The translations under genes were made by a program, and so were the position numbers. Shown one piece after another: positions 1 through 8,876 of a DNA stretch of 64,000 bases; position 1 is the first letter of the stretch; every line of letters starts with the position of its first letter. Below the pieces are notes generated by a model. The model worked only from the letters and a program-made list of their open reading frames with translations. It searched no databases and had not been told where the DNA came from. This DNA comes from an uncultured Fluviicola sp. (lineage in GTDB: Bacteria > Bacteroidota > Bacteroidia > Flavobacteriales > Crocinitomicaceae), in NCBI RefSeq assembly GCF_946478805.1, contig NZ_CAMLDC010000005.1, positions 186,001 to 250,000 on the forward strand. The letters run 5' to 3'.

Positions 1-732
1 ACATCGCAATTCGTTACGATCGATTATGAGCTTGCAAGCCCTGCTTACAGAGCAGTTTCTGCTTTTTTGGATCTTGTTTTCTTGCTGATTTATTTATTGA
101 TAGCTAGCTATTTCATCAGTGCCAATTTGTTGGATTTGGATATGAACTCCCTTCAGAACAGACAGTCTTTCCTTAGTATTTTCTTGTTGCGTTTGCCTTG
201 GTTGTTGTACTCTCCGGTTATTGAATATCTGACAAATGGCCGCTCATTGGGAAAACTCATCATGGGAATTCGCGTGGTGAAAAGCAATGGTGAAACTGCG
301 GGTTTAAGGGAATATTTCACCCGTTGGATTTTCCGGATCGTAGATATCTGGGTTGGTGGCTTTGGGTTCCTGGCTTTACTTGTTTCCGGTACAACGGAGA
401 AAAGACAACGGATCGGTGATATTATGGCAGATACCGTAGTTATCAAAGTGAAAGACACCCAATTATACAATTTGAAAGACGTATTGTCCATTAAAAATTC
501 GGATAATCACGTTCCGACCTATCCTAATGTCATTCGTTTTTCGGATGAGGATATGTTACTGATCAAGAATACGATTTTAAGGGTGCAGCGCTATCCGAAT
601 CAGCCGAATAAGGATTTTGCAATCGAATTGGCGGATGAAACTGCTCGTTTGATAGGTTTACAGGAAACTCCTCAGAAGCGGATGGAATTCTTAAAAACCG
701 TTTTACAGGATTACGTGGTATTAACACGTTAA
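1..732 (+). CDS. RDD family membrane protein (5' end outside window)
   Basis: The reading frame is open from base 1, so the start codon lies upstream of the window. The first visible residues (TSQFVTIDYELASPAYRAV, then SAFLD) are the usual opening of RDD proteins, with the Arg and Asp that name the family. Two or three hydrophobic segments follow in the first half, then the conserved block NGRSLGKLIMGIRVV and the closing motif RQRIGDIMADTVVI. The C-terminal third is soluble and not recognised. RDD proteins are small membrane proteins, some linked to ion transport; the specific role is unknown. It ends 11 bases before rsmI and may be cotranscribed with it. Confidence 0.85.
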   Translation, partial: TSQFVTIDYELASPAYRAVSAFLDLVFLLIYLLIASYFISANLLDLDMNSLQNRQSFLSIFLLRLPWLLYSPVIEYLTNGRSLGKLIMGIRVVKSNGETAGLREYFTRWIFRIVDIWVGGFGFLALLVSGTTEKRQRIGDIMADTVVIKVKDTQLYNLKDVLSIKNSDNHVPTYPNVIRFSDEDMLLIKNTILRVQRYPNQPNKDFAIELADETARLIGLQETPQKRMEFLKTVLQDYVVLTR

Positions 733-743
733 AAGAGAAATTG

Positions 744-1418
744 ATGGGTGTGTTGTTTGTTGTTCCGACTCCTGTTGGAAATCTGGAGGATATTACGTTA
801 AGAGCGATTCGATTGCTCAAAGAAGCAGAACTGATTTATTCTGAGGATACGCGTGTAACGAAGAAATTACTCTCACACCTGGAAATTACCGGAAAACACA
901 TCATTCCTTTTCATGCACATAATGAGCACAAGCAATTGGAACGTTCTGTTCAAACGGTCCGGGAAAATGAATGTACGGTTTTGGTTTCCGATGCCGGAAC
1001 ACCGGCAATTTCCGATCCCGGGTTCTTATTGGTAAGGGCTTGTGTGGAGGCAGGTTTGGAAGTGACTTGTTTACCCGGCCCGACAGCTTTTGTCCCGGCA
1101 CTGGTTGCAAGCGGTTTTCCATGTGACCGCTTTTTGTATGAAGGATTTTTACCGCATAAGAAAGGAAGACAAACCAAGTGGCTTTCGATTTTAGAAGAAG
1201 AACGAACAGTTGTTTTCTATGAATCACCGCACCGGATCATTAAAGCTTTAGAAGAATGTGTTGCAATTTTAGGATCTACCAGACAAGTTTGTGTGGCACG
1301 CGAAATCAGTAAATTCTTTGAAGAGTTCAAACGCGGAACCGCGCAGGAAGTATTAGCTTATTACAAAGCTAACCCACCAAAAGGAGAAATCGTTCTATTG
1401 ATAAAAGGAAACGGATAA
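744..1418 (+). CDS. rsmI: 16S rRNA (cytidine(1402)-2'-O)-methyltransferase RsmI
   Basis: RsmI transfers a methyl group from S-adenosylmethionine to the 2'-O of C1402 in the decoding centre of 16S rRNA. The tetrapyrrole-methylase fold is seen from the N-terminal PTPVGNLEDITLRA and from SDAGTPAISDPG, both hallmarks of the family, followed by a proline-containing LPGPTAFVPALVASGFP. At about 224 residues it lacks part of the C-terminal region of longer homologues such as the E. coli protein, as do many Bacteroidota RsmI. The ATG at 744 is preferred to the TTG three bases upstream because the protein then begins MGVLFVVPTPVG. Confidence 0.95.
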   Translation: MGVLFVVPTPVGNLEDITLRAIRLLKEAELIYSEDTRVTKKLLSHLEITGKHIIPFHAHNEHKQLERSVQTVRENECTVLVSDAGTPAISDPGFLLVRACVEAGLEVTCLPGPTAFVPALVASGFPCDRFLYEGFLPHKKGRQTKWLSILEEERTVVFYESPHRIIKALEECVAILGSTRQVCVAREISKFFEEFKRGTAQEVLAYYKANPPKGEIVLLIKGNG

Positions 1419-1439
1419 GCTTTTTCAAACCTATCCGTT
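1410..1439 (+). terminator. weak hairpin after rsmI
   Basis: AACGGATA at 1410-1417 pairs with TATCCGTT at 1432-1439 around a 14-base loop. The hairpin overlaps the rsmI stop codon. No clean U tract follows, so termination strength is doubtful. It sits between two convergent genes. Confidence 0.35.
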
Positions 1440-1484
1440 CTATATCTGAAGTATTACTTTTTTATCTTTTGGCCCTAAAGTCCT

Positions 1485-2306
1485 CTATTGAGTAATAAAC
1501 CCGAACTGTGATCCGGAAGAAGTATCCTCCCCATCAAAGGTCATTACAGGAATAGCCAATTCGTTTTCCGCCAAACTTTGAATCAGATTCGTGGAGAAGA
1601 TGGAGAACATATCTTGATAATGTGTTGCGGCCAATAGATCTGCGTTCACCTCACGGCAGTATTCAATCAGGTTTTTCTCAAAATTGGTTGAATCCAGTAA
1701 ATGGATTGTTGCCGGCAGACCGTGTTCTTGTAAATACCCGTTCGCAACATGTAAATTCACTTCGATCTGTTGCATCAGACCTTCATCAGAAAAGCGTTGA
1801 CCAACTAAGAACAGCTTGGAATTAAACACTTGTGCGACTTTAGAAGCGTAGCGAACAACCTGAACGCTCTCTTTCGCTAAATCTACCGTCATAACGATGG
1901 ATTTGATTTTATGAAAAGAGGTGTCTTGCTGAGTCAGTATAATTGGAACATTACTGTTGGAAACCACAGATAAGGCAGGGCTTCCGAATATTTTTTGCCA
2001 AACAGAGGTGCTGTGTGTTCCCATAATGATTAATTGAACACCAACTGATTCAGCAATAATTCCAATATCTCTTAGTACCTTTCCAATTACAACACGTGTA
2101 GAAATTGCCACTTCCGGATTTTGATATTTAGCAGCTAAATCACGCAAACTCTTCTCAGCCGAAATCCGCTCTTTCGCATGTGAGATGATATGTAGCAAAA
2201 CAACTTCGCCCTTGTTATATTTGGCTGCATCCAATGCAAAAACCAACGCGTTTTCAGTTACTGGGGTAAAATCTATCGGAACTAAATAGAGGAATTTTGT
2301 CGCCAT
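1485..2306 (-). CDS. Universal stress protein, two tandem UspA domains
   Basis: The protein has two UspA-like alpha/beta domains in tandem (about residues 1-140 and 145-273), a common length for Bacteroidota USPs. The first begins FLYLVPIDFTPVTENAL and ends with IIMGTHSTSVWQKIFGSPA, a variant of the G-x2-G-x9-G-S/T ATP-binding loop. The second domain lacks a clear loop. Such proteins help cells survive starvation and stress, with poorly defined biochemistry. The ATG at 2306 was chosen over an upstream in-frame start because a TAAATTTG -7 box ends five bases before it and would lie within the longer reading frame. Confidence 0.9.
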   Translation of the reverse strand: MATKFLYLVPIDFTPVTENALVFALDAAKYNKGEVVLLHIISHAKERISAEKSLRDLAAKYQNPEVAISTRVVIGKVLRDIGIIAESVGVQLIIMGTHSTSVWQKIFGSPALSVVSNSNVPIILTQQDTSFHKIKSIVMTVDLAKESVQVVRYASKVAQVFNSKLFLVGQRFSDEGLMQQIEVNLHVANGYLQEHGLPATIHLLDSTNFEKNLIEYCREVNADLLAATHYQDMFSIFSTNLIQSLAENELAIPVMTFDGEDTSSGSQFGFITQ

Positions 2307-2311
2307 TGTGT

Positions 2312-2319
2312 CAAATTTA
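2312..2319 (-). promoter_or_regulatory. -7 promoter box of the usp gene
   Basis: TAAATTTG on the minus strand matches the Bacteroidota TAnnTTTG box and ends five bases before the ATG at 2306. The transcript would start at or next to the start codon. No clear -33 element was seen. Confidence 0.55.
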
Positions 2320-2390
2320 AGTTTTATTAAAAATAACATTTTTTCGGCAGACTCACTCTAAATGAGGAAAAGCCCAAGAACATTTTAAGT

Positions 2391-2398
2391 TAAATTTG
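2391..2398 (+). promoter_or_regulatory. -7 promoter box of the quinone oxidoreductase gene
   Basis: TAAATTTG lies four bases before the ATG at 2403, which suggests a leaderless or nearly leaderless transcript. Confidence 0.55.
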
Positions 2399-2402
2399 CG
2401 GT

Positions 2403-3448
2403 ATGAAACAAACAGAAGCATTTCATTTAGTAAAGAAGGGGGTTGCTGAAAGTGCCTTCGAACTCAGACCATTAAGCTTACCTGAATTAAAAAAGGATCA
2501 GGTGCTTATCAATGTAGAGGCTTTCGGATTGAATTATGCGGATGTGATGGCTCGTTTGGGTCTTTACAGGGAAGCACCTCCAATACCTTGTGTGATCGGG
2601 TATGAGGTTGTTGGAGTGATCACCGAAGTCGGTGAAAAAGGGAATAAGGAATTGATTGGAAAGCGGGTCGTCGGCTTTTGCAGATTTGGTGGATATTCAA
2701 AACAGGTCATTACGGAAAATTATGCCATATCTGTCATTGATGAGATGGATGCCGGAGTGGCATTGTCACTTGCAACGCAATTTGTGACAGCTTACTACAT
2801 GGTGAACCGGTCTGCAAATGTACAGGCCGGAGAACATGTTTTGATCCATGCCGCCGCCGGTGGAGTAGGCACTGCATTGGTTCAATTGTGTAAGTTGAAA
2901 GGAGCACATGTAATTGCAAAAGTAAGCTCGAAGGAGAAAGCGGAATTGGTTCGAAGTTTGGGTGCCGATGAGGTAATAAACTATAAAGAAGGAGATTACG
3001 AAAAACAAGTTTCGGATTGTCTGAAAACCGAAAGACTGGATGTCAGTTTCAATCCGGTAGCCGGAGCAACTTTTAAAAAGGATTGGTCTCTTTTGGGAAC
3101 AGGCGGAAGGTTGGTGTTATTTGGTGGTTCTGAATTATCAAATGGTAAATGGGGACTCCTTTCAACGCTTAATTTTGTTAGAAAGATGGGTTTTGTTGTA
3201 CCAATCGGGTTAATGATGCGTTCTAAATCCATGATTGGGATAAACATGCTCAAGATTGCAGACTTCAAACCGAAAGTACTTGCCGAATGTCTCAACGAGG
3301 TTGTGGGAATGGTAAAAAACAAGGGCAGATTCATCCGGTTGTAGGTGGTGTCTATAAACAGGGCGAGTTAAAAATGGCTCATCGTTTGCTTGAGGAGGGA
3401 AAAACCGTTGGTAAATTAATAATTGAGTGGGATGATAAACCGAATTAA
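2403..3448 (+). CDS. Zinc-independent quinone oxidoreductase (MDR family), interrupted by a -1 frameshift
   Basis: This is a medium-chain dehydrogenase/reductase of the NADPH:quinone reductase type. It has the GroES-like N-terminal domain (FGLNYADVMARLGLY) and a Rossmann domain with VLIHAAAGGVGTALVQL. In the starting frame a stop falls at 3342-3344 after an unnatural tail (GRFIRL). The family C-terminus (QIHPVVGGVYKQGELKMAHR, then LLEEGKTVGKLIIEW) continues in the -1 frame to a stop at 3446-3448. The switch point coincides with A AAA AAC at 3314-3320, a classic slippery heptamer in the right phase. It could be programmed slippage, a real mutation in the A6 run, or a homopolymer error in the assembly. 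The last 17 bases overlap the next gene. Confidence 0.85.
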
Positions 3449-3926
3449 TTGTTTGTTTGTTGTTACAAGTTCAGTTTTGATCTTGAGTGGGTGCATTGAG
3501 CACAGGGACGATGATAAGAAACGTGCAAAACCGATTCCTGTCAATAAGGAAGAGGAGAAATATATCAAGGATAAAGAGTATAAAGTATTCCGGATTTACG
3601 AAGGAGAGGTTCCATGTGAGGATTGTGATGGAATCCGTCAACGTTTAGTCATTAAGGGAGATACCGCCGGAATTTTCCGCCTGACGGAAACATATAGGAA
3701 TGCCACAGAAGACGGGGATGCAACCTTAGTTTGCAGCGGTCAATGGCAAAAAAGCAAACTGGATTCGAAAAACATCCTCATCCTTTCCCAGGGAAGTATC
3801 ACCGATTCGGTAAGAAGAATGGAATATGAACTTTATCCCAAAGAGATTATTCAATTATCGCTTGATAAGAACCGGTTTAAAAATGTTGCGGAGTATCACT
3901 TGAAAATGGTTCGGAAGTCGAATTAA
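3432..3926 (+). CDS. NlpE-like lipoprotein
   Basis: The first 20 residues form a lipoprotein signal with lipobox LSGC (Cys21), so the product is probably lipid-anchored. The mature part carries RIYEGEVPCEDCDGI, the CxxC-containing core of the NlpE N-terminal domain (Cys62 and Cys65), then RLTETYRN and CSGQW as in that domain. In Gammaproteobacteria NlpE is an outer-membrane sensor that activates Cpx on surface contact or copper; whether that holds here is unknown. The ATG at 3432 is used, within the frameshifted tail of the upstream gene. Confidence 0.7.
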   Translation: MINRINCLFVVTSSVLILSGCIEHRDDDKKRAKPIPVNKEEEKYIKDKEYKVFRIYEGEVPCEDCDGIRQRLVIKGDTAGIFRLTETYRNATEDGDATLVCSGQWQKSKLDSKNILILSQGSITDSVRRMEYELYPKEIIQLSLDKNRFKNVAEYHLKMVRKSN

Positions 3927-3930
3927 TTAC

Positions 3931-3955
3931 GAATGCCGAATGCCGAATGCCGAAT
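3931..3955. repeat. Three tandem copies of GAATGCC
   Basis: The 7-base unit GAATGCC is repeated three times directly after the NlpE-like gene and is followed by GAAT. It lies in the short space between two convergent genes. No function can be read from it. Confidence 0.8.
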
Positions 3956-3975
3956 TTTGTTTCTTAAGTAATTCG

Positions 3976-5718
3976 TCAAAATTTAATTCCCAATTCCTTC
4001 AACTGCGCTTCATCAATCACCGAAGGAGCGTCGATCATCACATCTCTTCCGCTATTGTTTTTAGGGAATGCGATATAATCACGAATAGAGTCGGATCCGC
4101 CCATTGTTGCCACTAAACGATCCAGACCGAATGCCAATCCGCCGTGTGGAGGCGCACCATATTCGAATGCGTTCAGTAAGAACCCGAATTGTTCCTGTGC
4201 TTGCTCCGGGGTAAATCCTAACAATTCGAACATGCGGGATTGCAAAGCTCTATCATGTATGCGGATAGAACCTCCGCCCAATTCAACACCATTCATCGCT
4301 AAATCGTAAGCATTTGCTCTTACCTTTCCTGGTTCCGAATCGATCAAATTGAAATCTTCCGGTTTAGGAGAGGTGAACGGATGGTGCATTGCATGATATC
4401 GTTCACTGTTTTCATCCCATTCCAAAAGAGGAAAATCAAGTACCCACAAAGGTTTGAATTCGTCCGGGTTACGCAAACCAAGTTCGGTTCCCATGCGTAA
4501 ACGCAATTCGTTCATCTGTTTGCGTGTCTTGTCCAGATCACCGCTTAAAACAAAGATCAGGTCACCCGCTTTGGCACCTGTAGCTTCAGCCCAGGATTTC
4601 AAAGAAGCTTCGTCATAGAATTTGTCTACTGAACTTTTGAATGTCCCATCCAGGTTACATTTCACATAAACCAATCCGAGTGCGCCGATTTGAGGACGTT
4701 TCACCCAGTCGGTGATTTCATCCAATTGCTTGCGTGTATATTCACTTGCTCCAGGGGCCGCGATTCCGATAACTGCTTCCGCCTTGTCAAATATCGGGAA
4801 ATCTTTTCCGACTGATAGTGATTTCAGGTCTGTAAATTTCATCCCGAATCGAATGTCCGGTTTGTCTGAACCGTATGTTGCCATTGCTTCAGCATAGGTC
4901 ATTCTTGGGAAAGCACCTTCAAAATTGATTCCTCTAACTGTTTGGAACAAGTGCTTGATCAAGCCTTCGAACATATTCAGAATATCTTCCTGTTCAACAA
5001 ACGCCATCTCGCAGTCAATTTGAGTGAACTCCGGCTGACGGTCGGCACGCAGATCCTCGTCACGGAAACATTTTACGATTTGATAGTACCGGTCGAACCC
5101 GGAAACCATCAGTAATTGCTTGAATGTTTGAGGAGATTGAGGCAAAGCATAGAATTCTCCCTGGTTCATCCGGCTTGGAACCACGAAATCGCGTGCTCCT
5201 TCCGGGGTTGATTTGATGAGATATGGAGTTTCCACATCCAAAAATCCTTTTGAATCCAGATATTTACGGGTTTCCAATGCGACATGATTGCGCAAACGCA
5301 ATTTTTGTTGTACCGGATTTCTTCTCAGGTCCAGATAACGATACTGTGCGCGTAATTCTTCCCCGCCATCGGTTTCATCTTCAATTGTGAACGGGGGAGT
5401 TTTTGCGGCATTCAGCAATGTCAATGCCGAAACTTTGATTTCGATTTCACCTGTTGGCAAATTGGCATTCTTGCTGCTTCTTTCAATAACCGATCCTTTG
5501 ACCTGAATAACAAACTCACGGCCTAATTTTCTAGCTTGTAAACACAACTCACTATTTTCTTCCAAATTGAAAGCCAATTGTGTGATCCCATAACGGTCGC
5601 GTAAATCAACAAAGGTCATTCCACCTAAATCGCGGGATTTTTGAACCCAACCAGCTAATGTTACTTCCTGTCCGATATGTGAGGCGCGTAATTCGCCGTT
5701 TGTATGTGATCTGTACAT
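3976..5718 (-). CDS. aspS: Aspartate-tRNA ligase
   Basis: AspS charges tRNA-Asp with aspartate. At 580 residues it is the bacterial type. The N-terminal OB-fold anticodon-binding domain is seen in [20 protein letters not shown]. Class II motif 2 is [18 protein letters not shown] and motif 3 is [12 protein letters not shown], with the bacterial GAD insertion between them. The ATG start is supported by a TAATTTTG box 19 bases upstream. Whether it is discriminating or also charges tRNA-Asn is open. gatC and gatA are present in this window, so an indirect amidotransferase route exists at least for Gln or Asn. Confidence 0.97.
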   Translation of the reverse strand: MYRSHTNGELRASHIGQEVTLAGWVQKSRDLGGMTFVDLRDRYGITQLAFNLEENSELCLQARKLGREFVIQVKGSVIERSSKNANLPTGEIEIKVSALTLLNAAKTPPFTIEDETDGGEELRAQYRYLDLRRNPVQQKLRLRNHVALETRKYLDSKGFLDVETPYLIKSTPEGARDFVVPSRMNQGEFYALPQSPQTFKQLLMVSGFDRYYQIVKCFRDEDLRADRQPEFTQIDCEMAFVEQEDILNMFEGLIKHLFQTVRGINFEGAFPRMTYAEAMATYGSDKPDIRFGMKFTDLKSLSVGKDFPIFDKAEAVIGIAAPGASEYTRKQLDEITDWVKRPQIGALGLVYVKCNLDGTFKSSVDKFYDEASLKSWAEATGAKAGDLIFVLSGDLDKTRKQMNELRLRMGTELGLRNPDEFKPLWVLDFPLLEWDENSERYHAMHHPFTSPKPEDFNLIDSEPGKVRANAYDLAMNGVELGGGSIRIHDRALQSRMFELLGFTPEQAQEQFGFLLNAFEYGAPPHGGLAFGLDRLVATMGGSDSIRDYIAFPKNNSGRDVMIDAPSVIDEAQLKELGIKF

Positions 5719-5737
5719 GTACTTGAAAATTGAATTG

Positions 5738-5745
5738 CAAAATTA
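5738..5745 (-). promoter_or_regulatory. -7 promoter box of aspS
   Basis: TAATTTTG on the minus strand fits TAnnTTTG and gives a leader of roughly 15 bases to the aspS ATG. Confidence 0.5.
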
Positions 5746-5936
5746 ACGATTGTAAGAGAGCTTTAAGCGTCTCTGTTGATTATTTTTTTGCGCGCATAAG
5801 ATTCATATAATCAACAAGTTGAAAATTATTTTCATTTTTTTTTGGATTTGCTGTAACAAAATAAGAAGTGAAAAGGTCATATGTTCGAAAAGCACAAAGT
5901 ACTTAAGCTTAACAGAAAGCAATAAAATTTACAGAT

Positions 5937-6737
5937 ATGAAAACAGGATTATTTATCACATTTATTTTCTTCCTATTTGGTTACGCAAACAGTCAGGAAG
6001 AACCGGATACAACCCGTATCAAAATGAAAGAAAAGCAGATTTTGATTATTAATCATTCGGATAAGGAGGAAGAAAACGATACGATCGATGCTCAACCGGA
6101 CAAAAAAACTCTGAAACATTTTGAGGCGCACTGGGCAGGTATCGAATTCGGACCGACTATCTTATTGAACAGTGCTATGAAAAGCAGTTTTCCGAACGAT
6201 AAACAATGGGAAAATGATCCCGGAAAATCATTTAGCTGGAACCTCAATTTTGCAGAGTACAAATTCAAAATCTATAAAAACTACATTGGAGTGACGACAG
6301 GTTTGGGATTGAACTGGACACAAATCGGGTTGAAAAGCAACTTGTTGTTTGCGAATTCCGATTCACTTTGGACCATCCAGGACACGGTGAATGATTACAA
6401 AAAGAACAAGTTAAGAGCGGTTTATTTGACAGTTCCATTGATGCTTGAATTCTGTACGAATGGAGAGTCCGATAGAGGATTTTATCTTGCAGCCGGTGTA
6501 ATCGGTGGTGTGAGATTGGGTTCGAGTACCAAACAAGTGGTGGAAGAAGATAAAACAACAAACCGTTCAAAAACAAAAGGAGTTTACGGTCTCAACGCTT
6601 TCCGCCTGGATGCGGCAGTCAAATTAGGATATAAGGACATTGGGGTTTTTGCAAATTACAATTTGCTTCCCCTTTTCGATACCGATAAAACGGTTGGAGT
6701 TTACCCACTAACTTTTGGTTTAACAGTCAATTTTTAG
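5937..6737 (+). CDS. Outer-membrane beta-barrel protein, PorT-like
   Basis: The product is 266 residues with an N-terminal signal peptide (MKTGLFITFIFFLFGYANSQ). After an acidic, Lys-rich linker of about 50 residues come alternating hydrophobic strands with glycine and aromatic residues, e.g. WAGIEFGPTILLNS, YIGVTTGLGLNWTQIG and GVYPLTFGLTVNF. It ends in the terminal Phe typical of outer-membrane barrels. This resembles the small Bacteroidota OMP_b-brl family. No substrate or enzymatic role can be read. It stands alone between aspS (divergent) and the next plus-strand gene. Confidence 0.65.
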   Translation: MKTGLFITFIFFLFGYANSQEEPDTTRIKMKEKQILIINHSDKEEENDTIDAQPDKKTLKHFEAHWAGIEFGPTILLNSAMKSSFPNDKQWENDPGKSFSWNLNFAEYKFKIYKNYIGVTTGLGLNWTQIGLKSNLLFANSDSLWTIQDTVNDYKKNKLRAVYLTVPLMLEFCTNGESDRGFYLAAGVIGGVRLGSSTKQVVEEDKTTNRSKTKGVYGLNAFRLDAAVKLGYKDIGVFANYNLLPLFDTDKTVGVYPLTFGLTVNF

Positions 6738-6834
6738 TGATTTCACATCATAAGTAAATAAAGCAGGAATAAGGAGTTGACCGTGGTTGGCTCCTTTTCT
6801 TTTGGTCTAAAATCAGGTTAAATCGTTTTTTCGC

Positions 6835-6842
6835 TAACTTTG
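6835..6842 (+). promoter_or_regulatory. -7 promoter box of the LytS-like sensor gene
   Basis: TAACTTTG lies 12 bases before the ATG at 6855. It overlaps the upstream in-frame TTG at 6840, which argues against that TTG as the start. Confidence 0.5.
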
Positions 6843-6854
6843 AGCAAGAACTTT

Positions 6855-8756
6855 ATGATGCGTTTAATTATCTGTTTGGTCTTTATTGGTTTTGCCGAAT
6901 GTGTTCAGGCACAATCCAACTGTTCGTGCGAGCCTATGCAGGATTATATTGCACAACGCGATTTTGACAGTACCGTAAAACACAAACCTATCAATCTCTG
7001 GAAGTTCGCAAAAGAATTGGAGAAGGATAAGAATCCGAGATGTTTGGCTTTTTCCTTTCAATTGAAAGCACAAGTTCAGATTAAAAATGGTCAGTTCGAC
7101 GATGCCAAAAAAAGCCTGGATCGTGAAAAATTCATTTTGGATAGTATCCGTTGTAAATCCGCAAGTTATATTGAGAATAATCTGACTCTTGGTGAATTGT
7201 TGATGCTTCAAGGTGATTACGAAGGTTCGATAGCAGCTTATTCAAAAACAGTGCGGATTCTTCAAAGAACAGGAAACAATCCGATGCTTTCGAAAGTTTA
7301 CCTGGGATTGTCCGGCAGCTACGGCAGATTGAAGGATAAAGACAAGGCGAAATATTATGCAAACCTGGCATATCCGATTGTGAGTACATTGTCTGATAAT
7401 GAATCGAAGATCGATTTGCTTGCCCAACTATCTGCCCGGTATTATAAGATCTACCAGCTAGAAAAAGATAAGAACTACCTGGACTCGGCATTGAATACCG
7501 TTTCCTTTTCCTACGTTCTGGCGAAAAAGATCCAGTATACGGAAAGCTATCTTCAGATCTATAATCTGTTCGAAGACCATGCCTACTACAATCGGAATTT
7601 CCGGTTGGCGCTGAATTATCTGGATAGTGCATTAATGCAGACAAATCCGAATTATCATTGGAAGGAACGAGGTGCAATTTTCGGTGATATATCGGATATT
7701 TATCTGGAATTGAAACGATACGATAAAGCTTATCAGTTTGCAGATTCGAATTTGGTTTATGCCCAAAAGATCGGTGATCCCTACGATGTTACAAATGCAT
7801 TGGAATTGCTTTACAATTGTGCTAAACTGAGTGGGGAATATGAACGGGCCTTGCTGGTATATGAGGATTTATCCAAGATGAAGGACAGTGTGCTAAATAT
7901 TCAGAATGCGCGTGCTTACAGTCAATTGTCGGAGAAATATCACCGGGTAAGAAAGGAAAAGTCCGAGGCGGAATACGAACAGGATAAACGTTTGTTGCAA
8001 CAGCAACAGCAGATTGGGAACCTGAAATGGCGGCTTATCCTGGTTGGAAGTATCATTTTTGCATTACTTGCCGCTTATGTTTTAATGGTTTTCAGGCAGA
8101 AAACAATCAAACAGAAACAAAAGCGTTTGGAGATTCAGCAACGTTTGAATAGAGCCAGGATTAATCCTGATTTCATTTACAATGCGCTGAACCAATTGCA
8201 AAATGCAGGATCGACCCCGGGAACAGATTACAAGAGACAAATTCAATCGTTTTCCAAATTGTTGAAACAGGTTCTGGATAGTACGCACGATGATTTCATG
8301 ACACTGGATCGAGAAATTGAATTCCTGACATTCTACCTGACGCTGCAAAGAGACCGTTCTAAAAACGCATTTGATTTTTCGTTTGAAGTGGATGAACAAT
8401 TGGATCCTTCCAATGTCTGTTTGCCAACCATGATTTTACAACCTTTTGTCGAAAGCACCGTTTTGGAAGGGTTTTCGAACCTGAAACACCATGGAGAACT
8501 GAAAATTCGATTCAATCTGAAAGGTTTGAATGAGCTGGAAATAATTATCGAGGACAATGGTCGAGGACTGAAGGCAATTGATTCTTCAAGAGCCTCGGAA
8601 ATTATCAATGACCGGTTATATTTACTGAATAAACTCAATAAGACCAGTTCCTCATATCTGATCCGTGAAAAAACGGGTGGAGGTGTTTCCGTAGAAATAT
8701 TCATTCCTTTAATCAACAAGGCTTACGCTGAGGAATTGAAGAAAGAAGGATTCTGA
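6855..8756 (+). CDS. TPR-containing LytS-type sensor protein with degenerate kinase core
   Basis: A signal peptide is followed by about 360 residues of helical TPR-like repeats. Then come a coiled coil rich in Gln, one membrane segment (LILVGSIIFALLAAYVLMVF), a His_kinase domain (PF06580 type) and a HATPase domain. The phospho-acceptor motif normally reads INPHF but here reads INPDF, so Asp439 replaces the His. In the ATP-binding N box the usual VENxxxHG reads VESTVLEG, losing both the Asn (Ser534) and the His (Glu538). The glycine boxes EDNGRG and GGGVSV remain. It is therefore probably a signalling pseudokinase or a kinase with altered chemistry. No LytTR response regulator is adjacent. Confidence 0.8.
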   Translation: MMRLIICLVFIGFAECVQAQSNCSCEPMQDYIAQRDFDSTVKHKPINLWKFAKELEKDKNPRCLAFSFQLKAQVQIKNGQFDDAKKSLDREKFILDSIRCKSASYIENNLTLGELLMLQGDYEGSIAAYSKTVRILQRTGNNPMLSKVYLGLSGSYGRLKDKDKAKYYANLAYPIVSTLSDNESKIDLLAQLSARYYKIYQLEKDKNYLDSALNTVSFSYVLAKKIQYTESYLQIYNLFEDHAYYNRNFRLALNYLDSALMQTNPNYHWKERGAIFGDISDIYLELKRYDKAYQFADSNLVYAQKIGDPYDVTNALELLYNCAKLSGEYERALLVYEDLSKMKDSVLNIQNARAYSQLSEKYHRVRKEKSEAEYEQDKRLLQQQQQIGNLKWRLILVGSIIFALLAAYVLMVFRQKTIKQKQKRLEIQQRLNRARINPDFIYNALNQLQNAGSTPGTDYKRQIQSFSKLLKQVLDSTHDDFMTLDREIEFLTFYLTLQRDRSKNAFDFSFEVDEQLDPSNVCLPTMILQPFVESTVLEGFSNLKHHGELKIRFNLKGLNELEIIIEDNGRGLKAIDSSRASEIINDRLYLLNKLNKTSSSYLIREKTGGGVSVEIFIPLINKAYAEELKKEGF

Positions 8757-8769
8757 TCAATTAAAAATT

Positions 8770-8871
8770 GAGAATGTAAAATTGAAAAGGCATTTCAATT
8801 TCTCTTAGTATTATGATTCTTTTTACAAGAGGCTAATTACAAATCTTTTCAATTATGAATTTTACATTCTC
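8770..8871. repeat. Inverted repeat between convergent genes
   Basis: GAGAATGTAAAATT at 8770-8783 is the exact reverse complement of AATTTTACATTCTC at 8858-8871. The match continues imperfectly into GAAAAG (8784-8789) and CTTTTC (8845-8850). It spans the space between the LytS-like gene and the 3' end of ppk1. No T tract is present, so it is not an obvious terminator. Confidence 0.6.
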
Positions 8872-8876
8872 GACTT

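Noticed and set aside
3931..3955. GAATGCC triplet repeat as a possible CRISPR or integration site
   Set aside because: Only three 7-base units without spacers and no cas or integrase gene nearby.
5819..6052. Open frame of 77 codons overlapping the start of the beta-barrel gene
   Set aside because: It has low-complexity composition, no recognised domain and lies in another frame over a gene with a good signal peptide.
6840..6854. TTG at 6840 as the start of the LytS-like gene
   Set aside because: It overlaps a TAACTTTG promoter box; the ATG at 6855 leaves a proper signal peptide.
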